Positions 16,047 to 25,244 of a stretch of DNA of 64,000 nt are shown in pieces; within the stretch, counting starts at the first letter, position 1, and every line of letters starts with the position of its first letter. The notes beneath the pieces were generated by a model that had not been told where the DNA came from, ran no database searches, and was given only the letters and a program-made list of their open reading frames with translations. Origin of the DNA: Sulfopaludibacter sp035606355 (GTDB lineage: Bacteria > Acidobacteriota > Terriglobia > Bryobacterales > Bryobacteraceae); NCBI GenBank assembly GCA_035606355.1, contig DATNFO010000061.1, positions 62,001 through 126,000 of the forward strand, written 5' to 3'. The translations under genes were made by a program, and so were the position numbers.

Positions 16047-17689
16047 TCTTAGCCTGCGCCGCCGCGCTTGCCGGACCTCATCCCACGGCATCCACACAGT
16101 CGCATGTTTCCATTCCCATGCGCGACGGCGTGCGTCTGTTCGCCAACGTCTATCTCCCGGCCGGACGGACCCGCGGCCCCGCCATCCTCGTCCGCACGCC
16201 CTATGGCAAAGGTGTCGAACTGCCCGGCAACTGGCAGGCGCTGCTCGACCACGGTTATGCCGTGGTGGTTGAAGATGTTCGCGGACGCTACGAGTCCGAA
16301 GGCGCCTTCGAGCCCCTCACGCAGGAAACCAACGATGGCGACGATACTCTGAACTGGGTGGCGCGCCAGCCCTGGTGCGACGGCAAGATCGGCATGACCG
16401 GCGGCTCTTACCTGGGCATCGCGCAGTGGAAGGCCGCCGCCACGGGCAACCCGCACCTCAAGGCGATTCTGCCCGTGGTCTCGGGCGATGACGACTACCG
16501 CGACCGCTTCTACTCGCAAGGCGGCGCCATGAAACTCGGCAATCGTCTGGAGTGGCTCGCCGAGAATATGAAGGCGCCCGGCTATCACCCGGATTTCCAG
16601 AAGTTCATCTGGCATTTGCCGCTGCGCACCTCAGATATCGCGGCCACCGGCTGGCCCATCGATCTCTATCGCGAAGCGCTCGCGCACCCCGCGTACGACA
16701 GTTATTGGCGCGGGATCAGCACGCGCGAGCATCTCGCGAGCGTGCACGCCCCGGTCTTTGCCGTGAGCGGCTGGTATGACAACTTCGTCGAAAGCGACCT
16801 GGACGCCTTTGCCGCGCTTCGCAAGAACGGCGGCCTTGCGCGCATCCTGATCGGACCGTGGCCGCACAACATGAGCATCAAATTTCCGGGCGTCGATTTC
16901 GGACCGGAGGCCGACGCGCCGGTCCGGTCGTTGGCCATCGAATGGTTCGATCAATGGCTCATGGGCAAAGACACGCCCCTGCTTTCCCAGCCTCCGGTGA
17001 AGGTGTTTCTCATGGGCGCGAACCGCTGGCGTGAGGCGCGGGAATGGCCGCCGCGCGATGCGCATCCACGGTCGTTTTATTTGGATGCGAATGGGACGCT
17101 CGCGTCGAAGCCCTCTGCCGCGCAGGCCCGCGACCGCTACACGTACGATCCGCGCAATCCCGTTCCCACAATCGGCGGAGCGGTCTGCTGCAACCCGAAG
17201 GTTTTTCCTTGGGGACCTATGGATCAGCGCCCCGTCGAAAAGCGTCCGGACGTTGTGGTCTACTCCACCGAGCCGTTGAAGCAGGACCTCGAAGTGGTCG
17301 GGCCGGTGAAAGCCGTTCTTTGGATTTCCACGAGCGCGCGCGATACCGATTTCACAGCCAAACTCATCGACGTATTTCCCGATGGAACGGCACGCAACCT
17401 CACCGATGGCATTCTCCGGCTGCGATACCGCAATTCGCTGGAGCACGCCGAGTTAGCCGTCCCGGGACAGATTTACCAGATCGCAATCGATGCGGGAGTC
17501 ACCGGCAACGTGTTTCTGAAAGGCCACCGGCTTCGCGTGGAGATATCGAGCAGCAACTTTCCGCGCTTCGACCGGAATTTAAATACGGGAACCGCCATCT
17601 CCGGCGAGACCACGCTGCTGAAAGCCATCCAGACCATCTACCACGATCGAGCCCACCCCTCAAGGCTGGAAGTCCTGGCCGTTAACTAA
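16028..17689 (+). CDS. CocE/NonD family secreted hydrolase (S15-like)
   Basis: 553 residues from GTG 16028, with a signal peptide (MRSFVLILACAAALAG). The alpha/beta-hydrolase triad is readable: Ser127 in GMTGGSYLG, Asp251 in SGWYDNF, His280 in GPWPHN. A C-terminal beta-sandwich (LEVVGPVKAVLWISTSARDTDFTAKLIDVFPDG ... GHRLRVEISSSNFPRFDRNLNTG) is the X-Pro dipeptidyl-peptidase C-terminal domain. Members hydrolyse esters, beta-lactams or acyl-prolyl peptides; the substrate is unknown. It overlaps the glycosyltransferase gene by 19 nt and is followed by a modular repeat element that may also end transcription. Confidence 0.94.
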   Translation: MRSFVLILACAAALAGPHPTASTQSHVSIPMRDGVRLFANVYLPAGRTRGPAILVRTPYGKGVELPGNWQALLDHGYAVVVEDVRGRYESEGAFEPLTQETNDGDDTLNWVARQPWCDGKIGMTGGSYLGIAQWKAAATGNPHLKAILPVVSGDDDYRDRFYSQGGAMKLGNRLEWLAENMKAPGYHPDFQKFIWHLPLRTSDIAATGWPIDLYREALAHPAYDSYWRGISTREHLASVHAPVFAVSGWYDNFVESDLDAFAALRKNGGLARILIGPWPHNMSIKFPGVDFGPEADAPVRSLAIEWFDQWLMGKDTPLLSQPPVKVFLMGANRWREAREWPPRDAHPRSFYLDANGTLASKPSAAQARDRYTYDPRNPVPTIGGAVCCNPKVFPWGPMDQRPVEKRPDVVVYSTEPLKQDLEVVGPVKAVLWISTSARDTDFTAKLIDVFPDGTARNLTDGILRLRYRNSLEHAELAVPGQIYQIAIDAGVTGNVFLKGHRLRVEISSSNFPRFDRNLNTGTAISGETTLLKAIQTIYHDRAHPSRLEVLAVN

Positions 17690-17691
17690 CC

Positions 17692-17738
17692 ACGTGCCGA
17701 CAGGAATCTTTCCTGTCGGGTCGCGCGCAGCGCGACTG
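17692..17738. repeat. modular two-hairpin intergenic element, version A copy 1
   Basis: First hairpin: arms CCGACAGGAA and TTCCTGTCGG around TCT (17697-17719). Second hairpin: GTCGCGC-GCA-GCGCGAC (17720-17736). Preceded by ACGTG. Related copies at 28705 and 36536. Located directly after a stop codon. Confidence 0.8.
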
Positions 17739-17750
17739 TATCCGCGTCGC

Positions 17751-18539
17751 TCACGCCTTTCCCGCCAGCCGCCGCCACAGCGACGGCCGCTCCATCTTCA
17801 CGCCGAGCACGCGGCGCAGCGGAGCAGCTTCGGCTTCGCTCAACGGCTGAACTCCGCGTAACATCTCGACCACCTCCACCATGCGGCAGAAACGGTCGAT
17901 ACAGTGCCAGCACGAGTTTACGTGGCGTTCCATCTCGTCGCGGCCGCTCCACGTCGTGCGGCCATCCAGAATATCGAGAAAGATTTTGGCCCCCATGCAG
18001 TCCGGCGTTCCGGCTGCGGCGGCTTCGCGTCCCAGCGCCATCCCGTTCTCTCCGAGAATGCCGCGGCGCCATGTCGGGACCGCGGCGCGCACCAGCTCGC
18101 TCGCTTTCTCGCGGATCTTCTCGACCGTCGCCGGAGCCATGCGCATCATCGCGCCAGTCTCCTTCGCGTCGTACCGCATCGTCTCAATCCATGCCGTCTG
18201 CTTCTCCACCAGCGTCAACGGCGCGAGCGCATTGCCGGCAGTCTCCAGATCGATCTCCACCTCCGCCGCCGGCGCATCCAATTCAGCCAGCACGTTCTGG
18301 CGCAGCTCGGCGACAAACCAGCGTTCGGGGGCCGGTTCCAGCGATTGAAACAGACTCGATTCCGGTTTCTTCGCCGCCGTCAGAATTCGTTCCAGCAGGG
18401 CCGCGTCGCCCGCCCGTTGCGGAGCGTAATGCGCCAGCAGCTTGCGGATCACCGGCACGTACTGGCTGACGAAGTAACTCCACCCCTCAGCCTGATCCGC
18501 GCGACAATCGCGGATCATCTCATAGCATGTATAAATCAT
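17751..18539 (-). CDS. sigma-like / zinc-finger (anti-sigma-like) hybrid protein
   Basis: 262 residues, no membrane segment. Residues 1-80 are helical and loosely sigma-region-2-like (GWSYFVSQYVPVIRKLLAHY). Residues 122-151 (YDAKETGAMMRMAPATVEKIREKASELVR) look like a sigma region 4 helix-turn-helix. A zinc-finger follows at H206-x3-C210-x2-C213 (HVNSCWHC), the zf-HC2 pattern of anti-sigma factors. The combination in one soluble chain is unusual; a DNA- or polymerase-binding regulator is inferred. A TACTTT hexamer lies 8 nt before the ATG. Confidence 0.8.
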   Translation of the reverse strand: MIYTCYEMIRDCRADQAEGWSYFVSQYVPVIRKLLAHYAPQRAGDAALLERILTAAKKPESSLFQSLEPAPERWFVAELRQNVLAELDAPAAEVEIDLETAGNALAPLTLVEKQTAWIETMRYDAKETGAMMRMAPATVEKIREKASELVRAAVPTWRRGILGENGMALGREAAAAGTPDCMGAKIFLDILDGRTTWSGRDEMERHVNSCWHCIDRFCRMVEVVEMLRGVQPLSEAEAAPLRRVLGVKMERPSLWRRLAGKA

Positions 18540-18659
18540 CTCTCTTTAAAGTATCTTCTCTGCGCGGCCAGCACCAATTGCGCCGCCGTGTGCCGCGGAG
18601 CACTCCCCCGCTTGCGCGCTTGCCCCCGTGGGAGTAAGCTCGCGATTAGAGGACTTTCC

Positions 18660-19577
18660 ATGAGGATTTTTCTAACATTCGCGCTGGGACTCCTGCTGGC
18701 CGGTGGCGCCATGGCACAGCGGGGCGGCGGTGGGCACGGCGGCGGCGGCGGGATGCATGGCGGATCTATGGGCGGCGGTGGCTTCCACGGCGGATCCATG
18801 GGTGGCGGCGGATTCCACGGTGGCTCGATGGGTGGCGGCGGATTCCACGGTGGTGGTGCGATCGGCGGCGGTGGCTTCCACGGCGGTGGTGCGATCGGCG
18901 GCGGTGGCTTCCGCGGCGGCAGCTTCGGAACGTTTCGCGGTGGCAACGGCGGCTTCGGCTTTAACTCCGGGCGCTTCGGTTTCAATCGCTTCGGTTTCAA
19001 TCGCTTCGGTTTCAATCGAGGTTTCGGCTTTGGAGGCTTCGGAGTAGGCTTGGGTTTGGGCTACCCGTATTGGGGTGTCGGCGTCGGTTACTGGCCGGAT
19101 TATTACGGCTACGATTACGGCTATCCCTACCCTTATTACGATTCCTACCCGTACTACGATTCGTACCCGTCCTACGGTTCGTACCCGGCGAACTACACGT
19201 ATGCGCCGATGCAGCAGCAAGCGACCGCTCCCTATGCGATCTATAACAACGTGAATGCCGCGCCGGCGCACCCGGTCACTCACGAGTACGATCAGTATGG
19301 CCAGGAGATACGCCCGTTGTCATCGCGGTCATCCTCGGCTTCGTCCTCGCCCTCGTCCGGAAACAACTCCCCGATCTACCTGATCGCGTTCGGCAACAAT
19401 GAAATCCGGGCAGTGGCGAGCTACTGGGTCACTGGCGAGACGTTGCATTACGTCACGCTGGATCGTCAGGAGAAGGAAGTGCCCCTGAGCAGTGTGGACC
19501 GGCGCCTGACCCTGCAACTGAACCGCGAGCGGCAGGTACAGATGAACCTGCCCGAAGCGCCTCAGTCCAGACAGTAA
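18660..19577 (+). CDS. secreted glycine/histidine- and tyrosine-rich repeat protein
   Basis: 305 residues from ATG 18660, with a signal peptide ending GGAMAQ. Then come about five units of GGGGFHGGSMG/GGGGFHGGGAIG (30-bp DNA period, about 18753-18920), three GFNRF units (15-bp period near 18978-19020) and a Tyr/Pro-rich stretch (YWPDYYGYDYGYPYPYYD). A conserved-looking C-terminal domain follows (SPIYLIAFGNNEIRAVASYWVTGETLHYVTLDRQEKEVPLSSVDRRLTLQLNRER). That last part resembles small domains of acidobacterial and proteobacterial cell-envelope proteins. A role in metal or surface binding is only a guess. Its end overlaps the convergent SDR gene by 16 nt. Confidence 0.85.
   Translation: MRIFLTFALGLLLAGGAMAQRGGGGHGGGGGMHGGSMGGGGFHGGSMGGGGFHGGSMGGGGFHGGGAIGGGGFHGGGAIGGGGFRGGSFGTFRGGNGGFGFNSGRFGFNRFGFNRFGFNRGFGFGGFGVGLGLGYPYWGVGVGYWPDYYGYDYGYPYPYYDSYPYYDSYPSYGSYPANYTYAPMQQQATAPYAIYNNVNAAPAHPVTHEYDQYGQEIRPLSSRSSSASSSPSSGNNSPIYLIAFGNNEIRAVASYWVTGETLHYVTLDRQEKEVPLSSVDRRLTLQLNRERQVQMNLPEAPQSRQ
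18753..19020 (+). repeat. in-frame tandem repeats (30 bp and 15 bp periods)
   Basis: About 5.5 copies of a 30-bp unit (GGCGGCGGTGGCTTCCACGG followed by CGGATCCATG and variants), then three copies of CGCTTCGGTTTCAAT. They encode the Gly/His and GFNRF repeats of the secreted protein and are a likely site of copy-number change. Confidence 0.85.
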
Positions 19578-20368
19578 TACTTGCGCATGCCGTACTCCAG
19601 AACGGAGTTTGGCAGCAATCGCTTCAACCACACCGCGGCCCGCTGAACAGGCGGGCCGCACGTGTATCGGAGGCGTGGTTCCGCGGTGTTCACGACCCTT
19701 TCGAGCAATCGCGCGACGCCCTCCGGACCCGGGCCGCCCTGTTCATCCTCAGCCATGCGCTTCAAAGCCGCGTCGAAGCTGCGGTAGACCGGCTTCGCGC
19801 CGCTGTCGCTTGTGAGGATACGGTGCGCGGTGATCGGAGTCTTCGTATCGCCGGGCTCGATCAGCACGACCCGAATGCCGAATCGCCGAACCTCCAGACG
19901 CAAGCTCTCCATCATGCCTTCCAGCGCAAACTTCGACGCGCTGTACATTGGCTGAAATGGAATCGCGATCAAGCCGCCGATGGAGCCGACGCTCACGATA
20001 TACCCGCTGCCCTGCTCGCGCATCGCCGGCAACACCGCCCGGCAGATGCGGAGAGCGCCGAAGAAGTTGACGTCGAATTGCCGCTGCGCCTCGGCAACCG
20101 TAGTGCTCTCGACAGGTCCGGCCAGCGCAATGCCAGCATTATTCACGGCGATATCGATGCGTCCCTCGCGAGACAGAACCGTTTCGACGGCCCGTGCCAC
20201 GCTCCGCTCGTCGGTGACATCCACACACAACATAGCGTAAGGGAATGAGCCGCCCTCGCCGCTCCGCGAAGTGCCGTACACCCGGAATCCAAGCTCCTGC
20301 AAACGCCGAGCGCAAGCCTCGCCGATCCCCGAAGAAGCACCCGTAATCAAAGCAACGCGCCCATTCAT
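19562..20368 (-). CDS. short-chain dehydrogenase/reductase
   Basis: 268 residues, classical SDR fold. Cofactor motif TGASSGIG (10-17), structural NNAG at 76-79, catalytic Ser129 (VSVGSIGG), Tyr142 and Lys146 (MYSASK). The C-terminal part (RRFGIRVVLIEPGDTKTPI) is typical of SDRs acting on hydrophobic alcohols or ketones; the substrate is unknown. TATTGT lies 6 nt before the ATG (20380-20375), without a ribosome site. Its 3' end overlaps the convergent repeat-protein gene. Confidence 0.94.
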   Translation of the reverse strand: MNGRVALITGASSGIGEACARRLQELGFRVYGTSRSGEGGSFPYAMLCVDVTDERSVARAVETVLSREGRIDIAVNNAGIALAGPVESTTVAEAQRQFDVNFFGALRICRAVLPAMREQGSGYIVSVGSIGGLIAIPFQPMYSASKFALEGMMESLRLEVRRFGIRVVLIEPGDTKTPITAHRILTSDSGAKPVYRSFDAALKRMAEDEQGGPGPEGVARLLERVVNTAEPRLRYTCGPPVQRAAVWLKRLLPNSVLEYGMRKYYCLD

Positions 20369-20403
20369 CTCTGAACAATAAAATATCCCAGAATCTCTTC
20401 ACG

Positions 20404-20461
20404 GAACGCTTTTCTCTGTGCCCTCTCAGCGTCCTCTGTGTCTCAGTGGTGAATTGACAAT
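20404..20461. repeat. CTCTGTGTCTCTGTGG-family repeat, copy 1
   Basis: Contains TTTTCTCTGTGCCCTCTCAG, CGTCCTCTGTGTCTCAGTGG and TGAATTGACAATGCCGC. The same word order recurs at 26251-26355 and in 41031-41320. Confidence 0.8.
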
Positions 20462-20523
20462 GCCGCAATCCCCGTACAGTGCACAACCACCCCGTGGCCC
20501 CCCGCGTGCCCACCTCCCCCGCG

Positions 20524-21681
20524 ATGGCCACTCTACCCGACGTCACCCCCACCCAGCAATTCGAAGAACAATTCCAGCGGCTGCTGGATTTCGAGCCCAC
20601 CACGCTCCCCGTGATCAGCCTCTACCTCAACGCGCAGCCCGATACACACGGCCGCGATAATTTCGAAGGCTTCGTCAACCGCGAGTTTGCCTCCCGCGCC
20701 CGCACCTTTCCCGCGGGCTCGCCCGAGGCCGAGAGCTTCCGGCGCGACACCGCGAAAATCCGCGATTACATCGAAAATGAACTGAAGCCGTCAGCCAATG
20801 GCGTCGCCATCTTCGCCTGCTCGGGCGCCAATGAATTCTTCGAGGCGCTCCAGCTCAACGCGCCTGTCGATGAGCACCGCCTCTACGTTTACAACCAGCC
20901 GCACCTCTATCACCTGGCGCGTTTGGACGATGAATACCCGCGCTACGCAGCCCTGGTAACCGACGCCAATTCCGCCCGCATCTTCGTTTTCGGTCTCGGC
21001 GAAAAGCTCGGCACGGAAGCCGTCAAGGGGAAAAAGATGCAGCGCGTGAAAGTCGGCGGATGGTCGCAGGCCCGCTATCAGCGCCGCGTACAAAACGCCG
21101 CGCGCGATCACGTTAAGGAAGCCATCGACGCCCTGGACCGCATCGTTCGCGAAGAAAACATCAAGCTCATCGTCATCGCCGGCGATCCTTCGATTGTGCC
21201 GGTCATCCGCGAACAACTCCCCAAACACCTGGAAGACAAAGTCGCCGAAACCATCCGGCTCGGCAATAAGGCGCCCGATGCCGAGATCTTCGAAGCCACC
21301 TTCGAAGCGATTCGCCAGCAGGACGCCGCCACGGACGCGGACAAAGTGAACCGGATGTTCGAGTACTATCGCGCCGGCGGACTCGCGGTCGCCGGACAGC
21401 AGGAAACGCTCGAAGCGCTCGCCAACGGTCAGGTGGATGAGCTGCTCATCTCGGCCTCCCTGGAACGGACGCACGAAGCCGAAGAGCCGGTCGACGCCAT
21501 CCTCGCCCCGGAAATCCCCGACGCCGCCGGCAGCACCGCGACCGATGATCCGCGCCCCGTGCTGATCGCCGACCTTCTGGTCACCAAAGCCAAACAGACC
21601 GCCGCCAATGTCAGCTTCATCGAAGATGCCGGTCTCCTCGCGTCCGTCGATGGCGTCGGCGCCTTTTTGCGTTGGCGATAG
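20524..21681 (+). CDS. bacterial archaeo-eukaryotic release factor-like protein (baeRF family)
   Basis: 385 residues from ATG 20524; an upstream GTG at 20479 adds an unlikely Pro/Arg leader. N-terminal mixed alpha/beta region with VISLYLNAQPDTHGRDNFEGFVNREF, a central domain with AALVTDANSARIFVFGLGE and the characteristic KVGGWSQARYQRRVQNAARDH motif, then an L7Ae-like C-terminal domain (GLAVAGQQETLEALANGQVDELLIS). The order matches eRF1-like/Vms1-like peptidyl-tRNA hydrolases catalogued as baeRF. A role in releasing stalled nascent chains is inferred from the family. Confidence 0.82.
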   Translation: MATLPDVTPTQQFEEQFQRLLDFEPTTLPVISLYLNAQPDTHGRDNFEGFVNREFASRARTFPAGSPEAESFRRDTAKIRDYIENELKPSANGVAIFACSGANEFFEALQLNAPVDEHRLYVYNQPHLYHLARLDDEYPRYAALVTDANSARIFVFGLGEKLGTEAVKGKKMQRVKVGGWSQARYQRRVQNAARDHVKEAIDALDRIVREENIKLIVIAGDPSIVPVIREQLPKHLEDKVAETIRLGNKAPDAEIFEATFEAIRQQDAATDADKVNRMFEYYRAGGLAVAGQQETLEALANGQVDELLISASLERTHEAEEPVDAILAPEIPDAAGSTATDDPRPVLIADLLVTKAKQTAANVSFIEDAGLLASVDGVGAFLRWR

Positions 21682-21912
21682 CGGACGGTGCTCGCGCGCG
21701 AGCTTATGAATTCCCATAGCACCACGCGCGGCTAGTGCCGCCGGCGCGAATTCGCGCGTGCGTGCACCCCCAGCACAATTCAGAGTTTACGGATTTTAAT
21801 TCCGCGTGAACGTTTTTACATCGGCTCGCTTGCACTCCGTGTTTTGTTTGATTTAGAATCGCCACCGATGCACTGGACGTGATACAGTGTTTCACCAGTA
21901 GCGGGAGGCCCC
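21682..21912. promoter_or_regulatory. 231-bp upstream region with promoter of the 1109-residue secreted protein
   Basis: A plus-strand promoter candidate TTGCAC (21830-21835), 18-nt spacer, TAGAAT (21854-21859) lies about 54 nt before ATG 21913, whose ribosome site is GGGAGG. The rest holds no gene or clear repeat. Confidence 0.55.
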
Positions 21913-24900
21913 ATGAAGGGATTCTCGGTTTTATACGCCATCATTCTTACGTCCGCTTTGCCGCCGCTTTACGCACAGGCAAGCCCTGACTCGATCCAAA
22001 AAATGGAATTGTCCGGCGACATCGCCGGCGCCCGGGCGGCGCTCTCTCGAGCCGCGCAATCGAACGCCAGCGTGCCGAACCTCACGGCTTACGCCGAATT
22101 CCTCGACCGGTACGGCGACCCCGGAGCCAGAGAAGCTTACAGCCGGGTGTTCGAAGCCGCGCAGCGCGACAACGATACCGTTCACGCCCAACGCGCCGCG
22201 CTCCGCATGGCCACGCTGGATCTGCTGGCCGGCGACCGCGCCGCCGCGGAAAAGGATGCCTCGGCCGCCGGCAAAACACTTCCGGCGCCCGCCGCTAAAC
22301 CGGCCGCGAACACCTTCATCTCCATTCCCGGCCCGATGCGGTCCTTCGCCCGTATGGCCGCGCTCTCGCCCGATGCCGCTGCCGGCGACATTCTGCCCGC
22401 GCTCGCGCGCAATGTCGTCACCAACGGCTATGAGGCGTCGCACAGCCAGGAAGCGCTGGAGCAGACGGAATATCTCAAGCTCGTGCACCGCTATCTCTCA
22501 CAGGCGCGCGAACTCGATAAGCTCGCCGGCGACGATCACGTCATCAAGATCGATTCCTGCGACTCGCCGAAAGTCGCTGACCTGCTCCGCGTCCTCGGCT
22601 TCCGCATGGTTGGCGGCTGCGGCACCGACGTAGTTTTAGAAACCGTGAACGCCGCGCGCGCCTTCCTCACCACGGATTCCGGCTTCCCCATCAACAAGCT
22701 CGAAGAGGCGCTCCGCACCAATCATCCCTTCCTGTACGACTATCACGCCACGCAGGTCCCCGTGCTCTTCGGGCCGGATTACTGGACCACCGGGCAAAAG
22801 GATGCCACCTTCCTCGAAGCCTTCATCGGCGACCCGTCCATTTGCCGCCTCTATCTCGGCTTCTCCAAGCTCGACTCCGAAACTGCCGAGGCCCTTCGCA
22901 AGCAGGCTACCTTCACTCATCTCAAAGCCTTTGCGCATGTTCTGGATTTCTTCGGCGGCATGTTTGAAATCCGCGACGGCAAGGCCGTGGTTCCCGGCGG
23001 CCAGCGCTCGGCGGCGGTGTGGGCTGACCTGGTCGGCGCGTCGCCCGACAAAGGTGGCGAATTCTTGGATAAGTTGATGGCCCGCGACGATGGCTGGCTC
23101 TGCAGTCTGTATGACGCGCTCGCTCGCATCCACGGACCCGTCCAGCAATATCTCACCGATCCCGTGCGCATGAAGCGCTTCTACACGGCCGTGCGTGGAC
23201 GCATCACCAGTCCCGGGCCTGCGCGCCCCGTCTTCCGTTCCAACACGGACATGATGCTGCTCACCACGCGCCTGCAAATCGGCGCCGATGGCAAACCCGT
23301 CATTCCCGGCGGAATCGAAGTCTGGAAAGATCTCTTCATCAAGAGTCCACAGGCGAAGTACGATGGCAAGCTCACCCGCCTTGCCACTACCTGGAAGGAT
23401 TCCGACGACGTGCTGGAAGCGCTCTTCGCTCTCTGCCGGAAAAGCGTGGAGAATCAGCCCCTGAAGATCTTCATGGCCCTGAGCGACGTCAATCGCAACA
23501 GGCCCACGCCGCTCAGTGCGGAAACTGTGGACCGCCTCGCTCGCGACTTCGGAACCTACGGCAGCCAGTACAGCATCTTCAGCGAGTCGCGCGTGCTCAG
23601 CGACAAATCGATCATCGAGTACCTGGACGCCGCCGACGCCATCACGCACATTCGCGATCCGCTCCTGCGCTCCGATATCGCCGGTTCCATGCAATCGCTG
23701 GTGGGTTTGTGGCAGATCCTGATCCGGCAGGGCACGATTGGCACGGATCGCGCGGACGCCACCTTCTCCGGCGTTGTCGAGCCTTTTATCAAGGTCAAAA
23801 ACTCCCGCGAACTGTTCGATACGCAGCACGCTGGCATTACCCTTCTTGCCGGAGCAGGCAAAAATCCGGAAGAGCGCCTGCTCGATGTTCTTTCCGGCGG
23901 CGCGGCGCAAGACGCCGAAACGCGCGATGAAGTGAAGCAGCAAATCGAGCGCATCCTCGAAGCCCAGCGCATGCCGTCGCTCGATACGCTGTTTCAGCTC
24001 GGCGATTATCTGGAAGGCAATGAGAAGATGTCCACGCAGGCCGCCGGCAAACTCGCCGCGCGCCTCTCGGAAATCCAGATCCCGCGTCCGCCGCTGACCG
24101 CCAATGAGAAAAACGCCATGGGGTTCGGCTACTGGACGGAAAAGCATCTGGACGCCGAGCGGCGCACCAACCTGCGCCTTGCCATCGAGAAGGCCGCGGG
24201 CGACCCCGTGAAGCTGAAGGACGCCGCCGGCCAACTCGCCGCCTACACGCGCGATACGCTCCTCGCGTTCAATTACGCCCACTACGCGCCTCCCGGAGCC
24301 CAGATCATTTTCACCAACCCGCTGTTCGTCCGCAGCCACGATTTCATCGGCGGAGAAGGCCAGCAGCACACCTGGAAGCACACGGAAACTTACGGCACCG
24401 GTTGGCCCTCTAACGGGGGAGGCCGCCTGGTCGGGTCGCTCTCGTCTCTGCCGTATGCCCTCGCCGAGGCCGAACAGGACTTCCTCATTCCCACGCAAAC
24501 CCAGGCGCTCATCTGGGGCGATCTTGTTCCGCAAATGGTGATCAGCGCCAAGGTCCCGAGTTTTTGGAATGTCACGCCGGCGCAGCTCCACTTTGTGGGC
24601 CTGCACCTCCGCTACGGCCATGAGCTTCTCGCCGATTCGGTTTTCGATTCCACGCTCCGCGCCCAGGTGGTTGCCGCCCTCGCGTTGCATGCCTCGCCCG
24701 CGCGCACGGCCGAGGTCCGCCGCCTCCTCGAAACCGGAGACGTCAAAGACGCCGTCGATAAGGTCACTCCGGCCGAACTGTTCAACGTAGCCCGTGAAAT
24801 CGCCCCGCATGAAGACGCGCAATCGAGCTGCCTCCTGTCCGGCATCGAACGGCTGAGCGCAGCCGATTCGCAGCGCAACAGCTACGCCGCCATCTCGCGC

Positions 24901-25242
24901 GCTTTCGGTACACCGAAGCCCACGCTGGCGAATTCCTACGAGCCCGAAATGCTCAATCTGCGCACCTTCCCGACGCTGATGGGCTACTCCAGCCGCATTA
25001 TGGCGGAGAGTTGGGAATCCAACACCATCTATTGGGCCGCGCTTGCCGACGAAGTTTCCATTCCTCCTTCGCAGCTCAACGTGCGCATACCCGAATGGAC
25101 GCAGGAACTCGTGCAGCGCATCTTTGCCTCGCACCTGGAAGACTGGCCCGCGCTGCTCAAGAGCCTCCGCGGTGTCGGCGATGAGGTTCGCGCAAAGACC
25201 CGTGCCGCGGCCACCCAGAATACCAAAGCGGAGCTCAACTAA
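21913..25242 (+). CDS. large secreted acidobacterial protein of unknown function
   Basis: 1109 residues, signal peptide MKGFSVLYAIILTSALPPLYAQ. After it comes a helical, TPR-like segment of about 110 residues (SGDIAGARAALSRAAQ, YGDPGAREAYSRVFEAAQRDND), then a long region without recognisable catalytic motif. Landmarks are FISIPGPMRSFARMAALSPDA, LLRVLGFRMVGGCGTDVVLETVNAARAFLTTDSGFP, YLEGNEKMSTQAAGKLAARL and HYGHELL-like histidines near NVTPAQLHFVGLHLRYGHELL. It is followed 2 nt later by a VWA-domain gene, so the two probably form an operon and act together in the periplasm or outside. Function cannot be assigned. Confidence 0.9.
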   Translation: MKGFSVLYAIILTSALPPLYAQASPDSIQKMELSGDIAGARAALSRAAQSNASVPNLTAYAEFLDRYGDPGAREAYSRVFEAAQRDNDTVHAQRAALRMATLDLLAGDRAAAEKDASAAGKTLPAPAAKPAANTFISIPGPMRSFARMAALSPDAAAGDILPALARNVVTNGYEASHSQEALEQTEYLKLVHRYLSQARELDKLAGDDHVIKIDSCDSPKVADLLRVLGFRMVGGCGTDVVLETVNAARAFLTTDSGFPINKLEEALRTNHPFLYDYHATQVPVLFGPDYWTTGQKDATFLEAFIGDPSICRLYLGFSKLDSETAEALRKQATFTHLKAFAHVLDFFGGMFEIRDGKAVVPGGQRSAAVWADLVGASPDKGGEFLDKLMARDDGWLCSLYDALARIHGPVQQYLTDPVRMKRFYTAVRGRITSPGPARPVFRSNTDMMLLTTRLQIGADGKPVIPGGIEVWKDLFIKSPQAKYDGKLTRLATTWKDSDDVLEALFALCRKSVENQPLKIFMALSDVNRNRPTPLSAETVDRLARDFGTYGSQYSIFSESRVLSDKSIIEYLDAADAITHIRDPLLRSDIAGSMQSLVGLWQILIRQGTIGTDRADATFSGVVEPFIKVKNSRELFDTQHAGITLLAGAGKNPEERLLDVLSGGAAQDAETRDEVKQQIERILEAQRMPSLDTLFQLGDYLEGNEKMSTQAAGKLAARLSEIQIPRPPLTANEKNAMGFGYWTEKHLDAERRTNLRLAIEKAAGDPVKLKDAAGQLAAYTRDTLLAFNYAHYAPPGAQIIFTNPLFVRSHDFIGGEGQQHTWKHTETYGTGWPSNGGGRLVGSLSSLPYALAEAEQDFLIPTQTQALIWGDLVPQMVISAKVPSFWNVTPAQLHFVGLHLRYGHELLADSVFDSTLRAQVVAALALHASPARTAEVRRLLETGDVKDAVDKVTPAELFNVAREIAPHEDAQSSCLLSGIERLSAADSQRNSYAAISRAFGTPKPTLANSYEPEMLNLRTFPTLMGYSSRIMAESWESNTIYWAALADEVSIPPSQLNVRIPEWTQELVQRIFASHLEDWPALLKSLRGVGDEVRAKTRAAATQNTKAELN

Positions 25243-25244
25243 CC

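Noticed and set aside
18536..19015. Proline-rich 159-codon frame on the minus strand
   Set aside because: It is the complement of the glycine-rich repeats; the plus-strand frame has signal peptide and ribosome context.
22636..25134. 832-codon open frame on the minus strand
   Set aside because: Lies entirely opposite the 1109-residue secreted protein; its translation is Arg/Glu/His-rich without domains, a typical shadow in GC-rich DNA.
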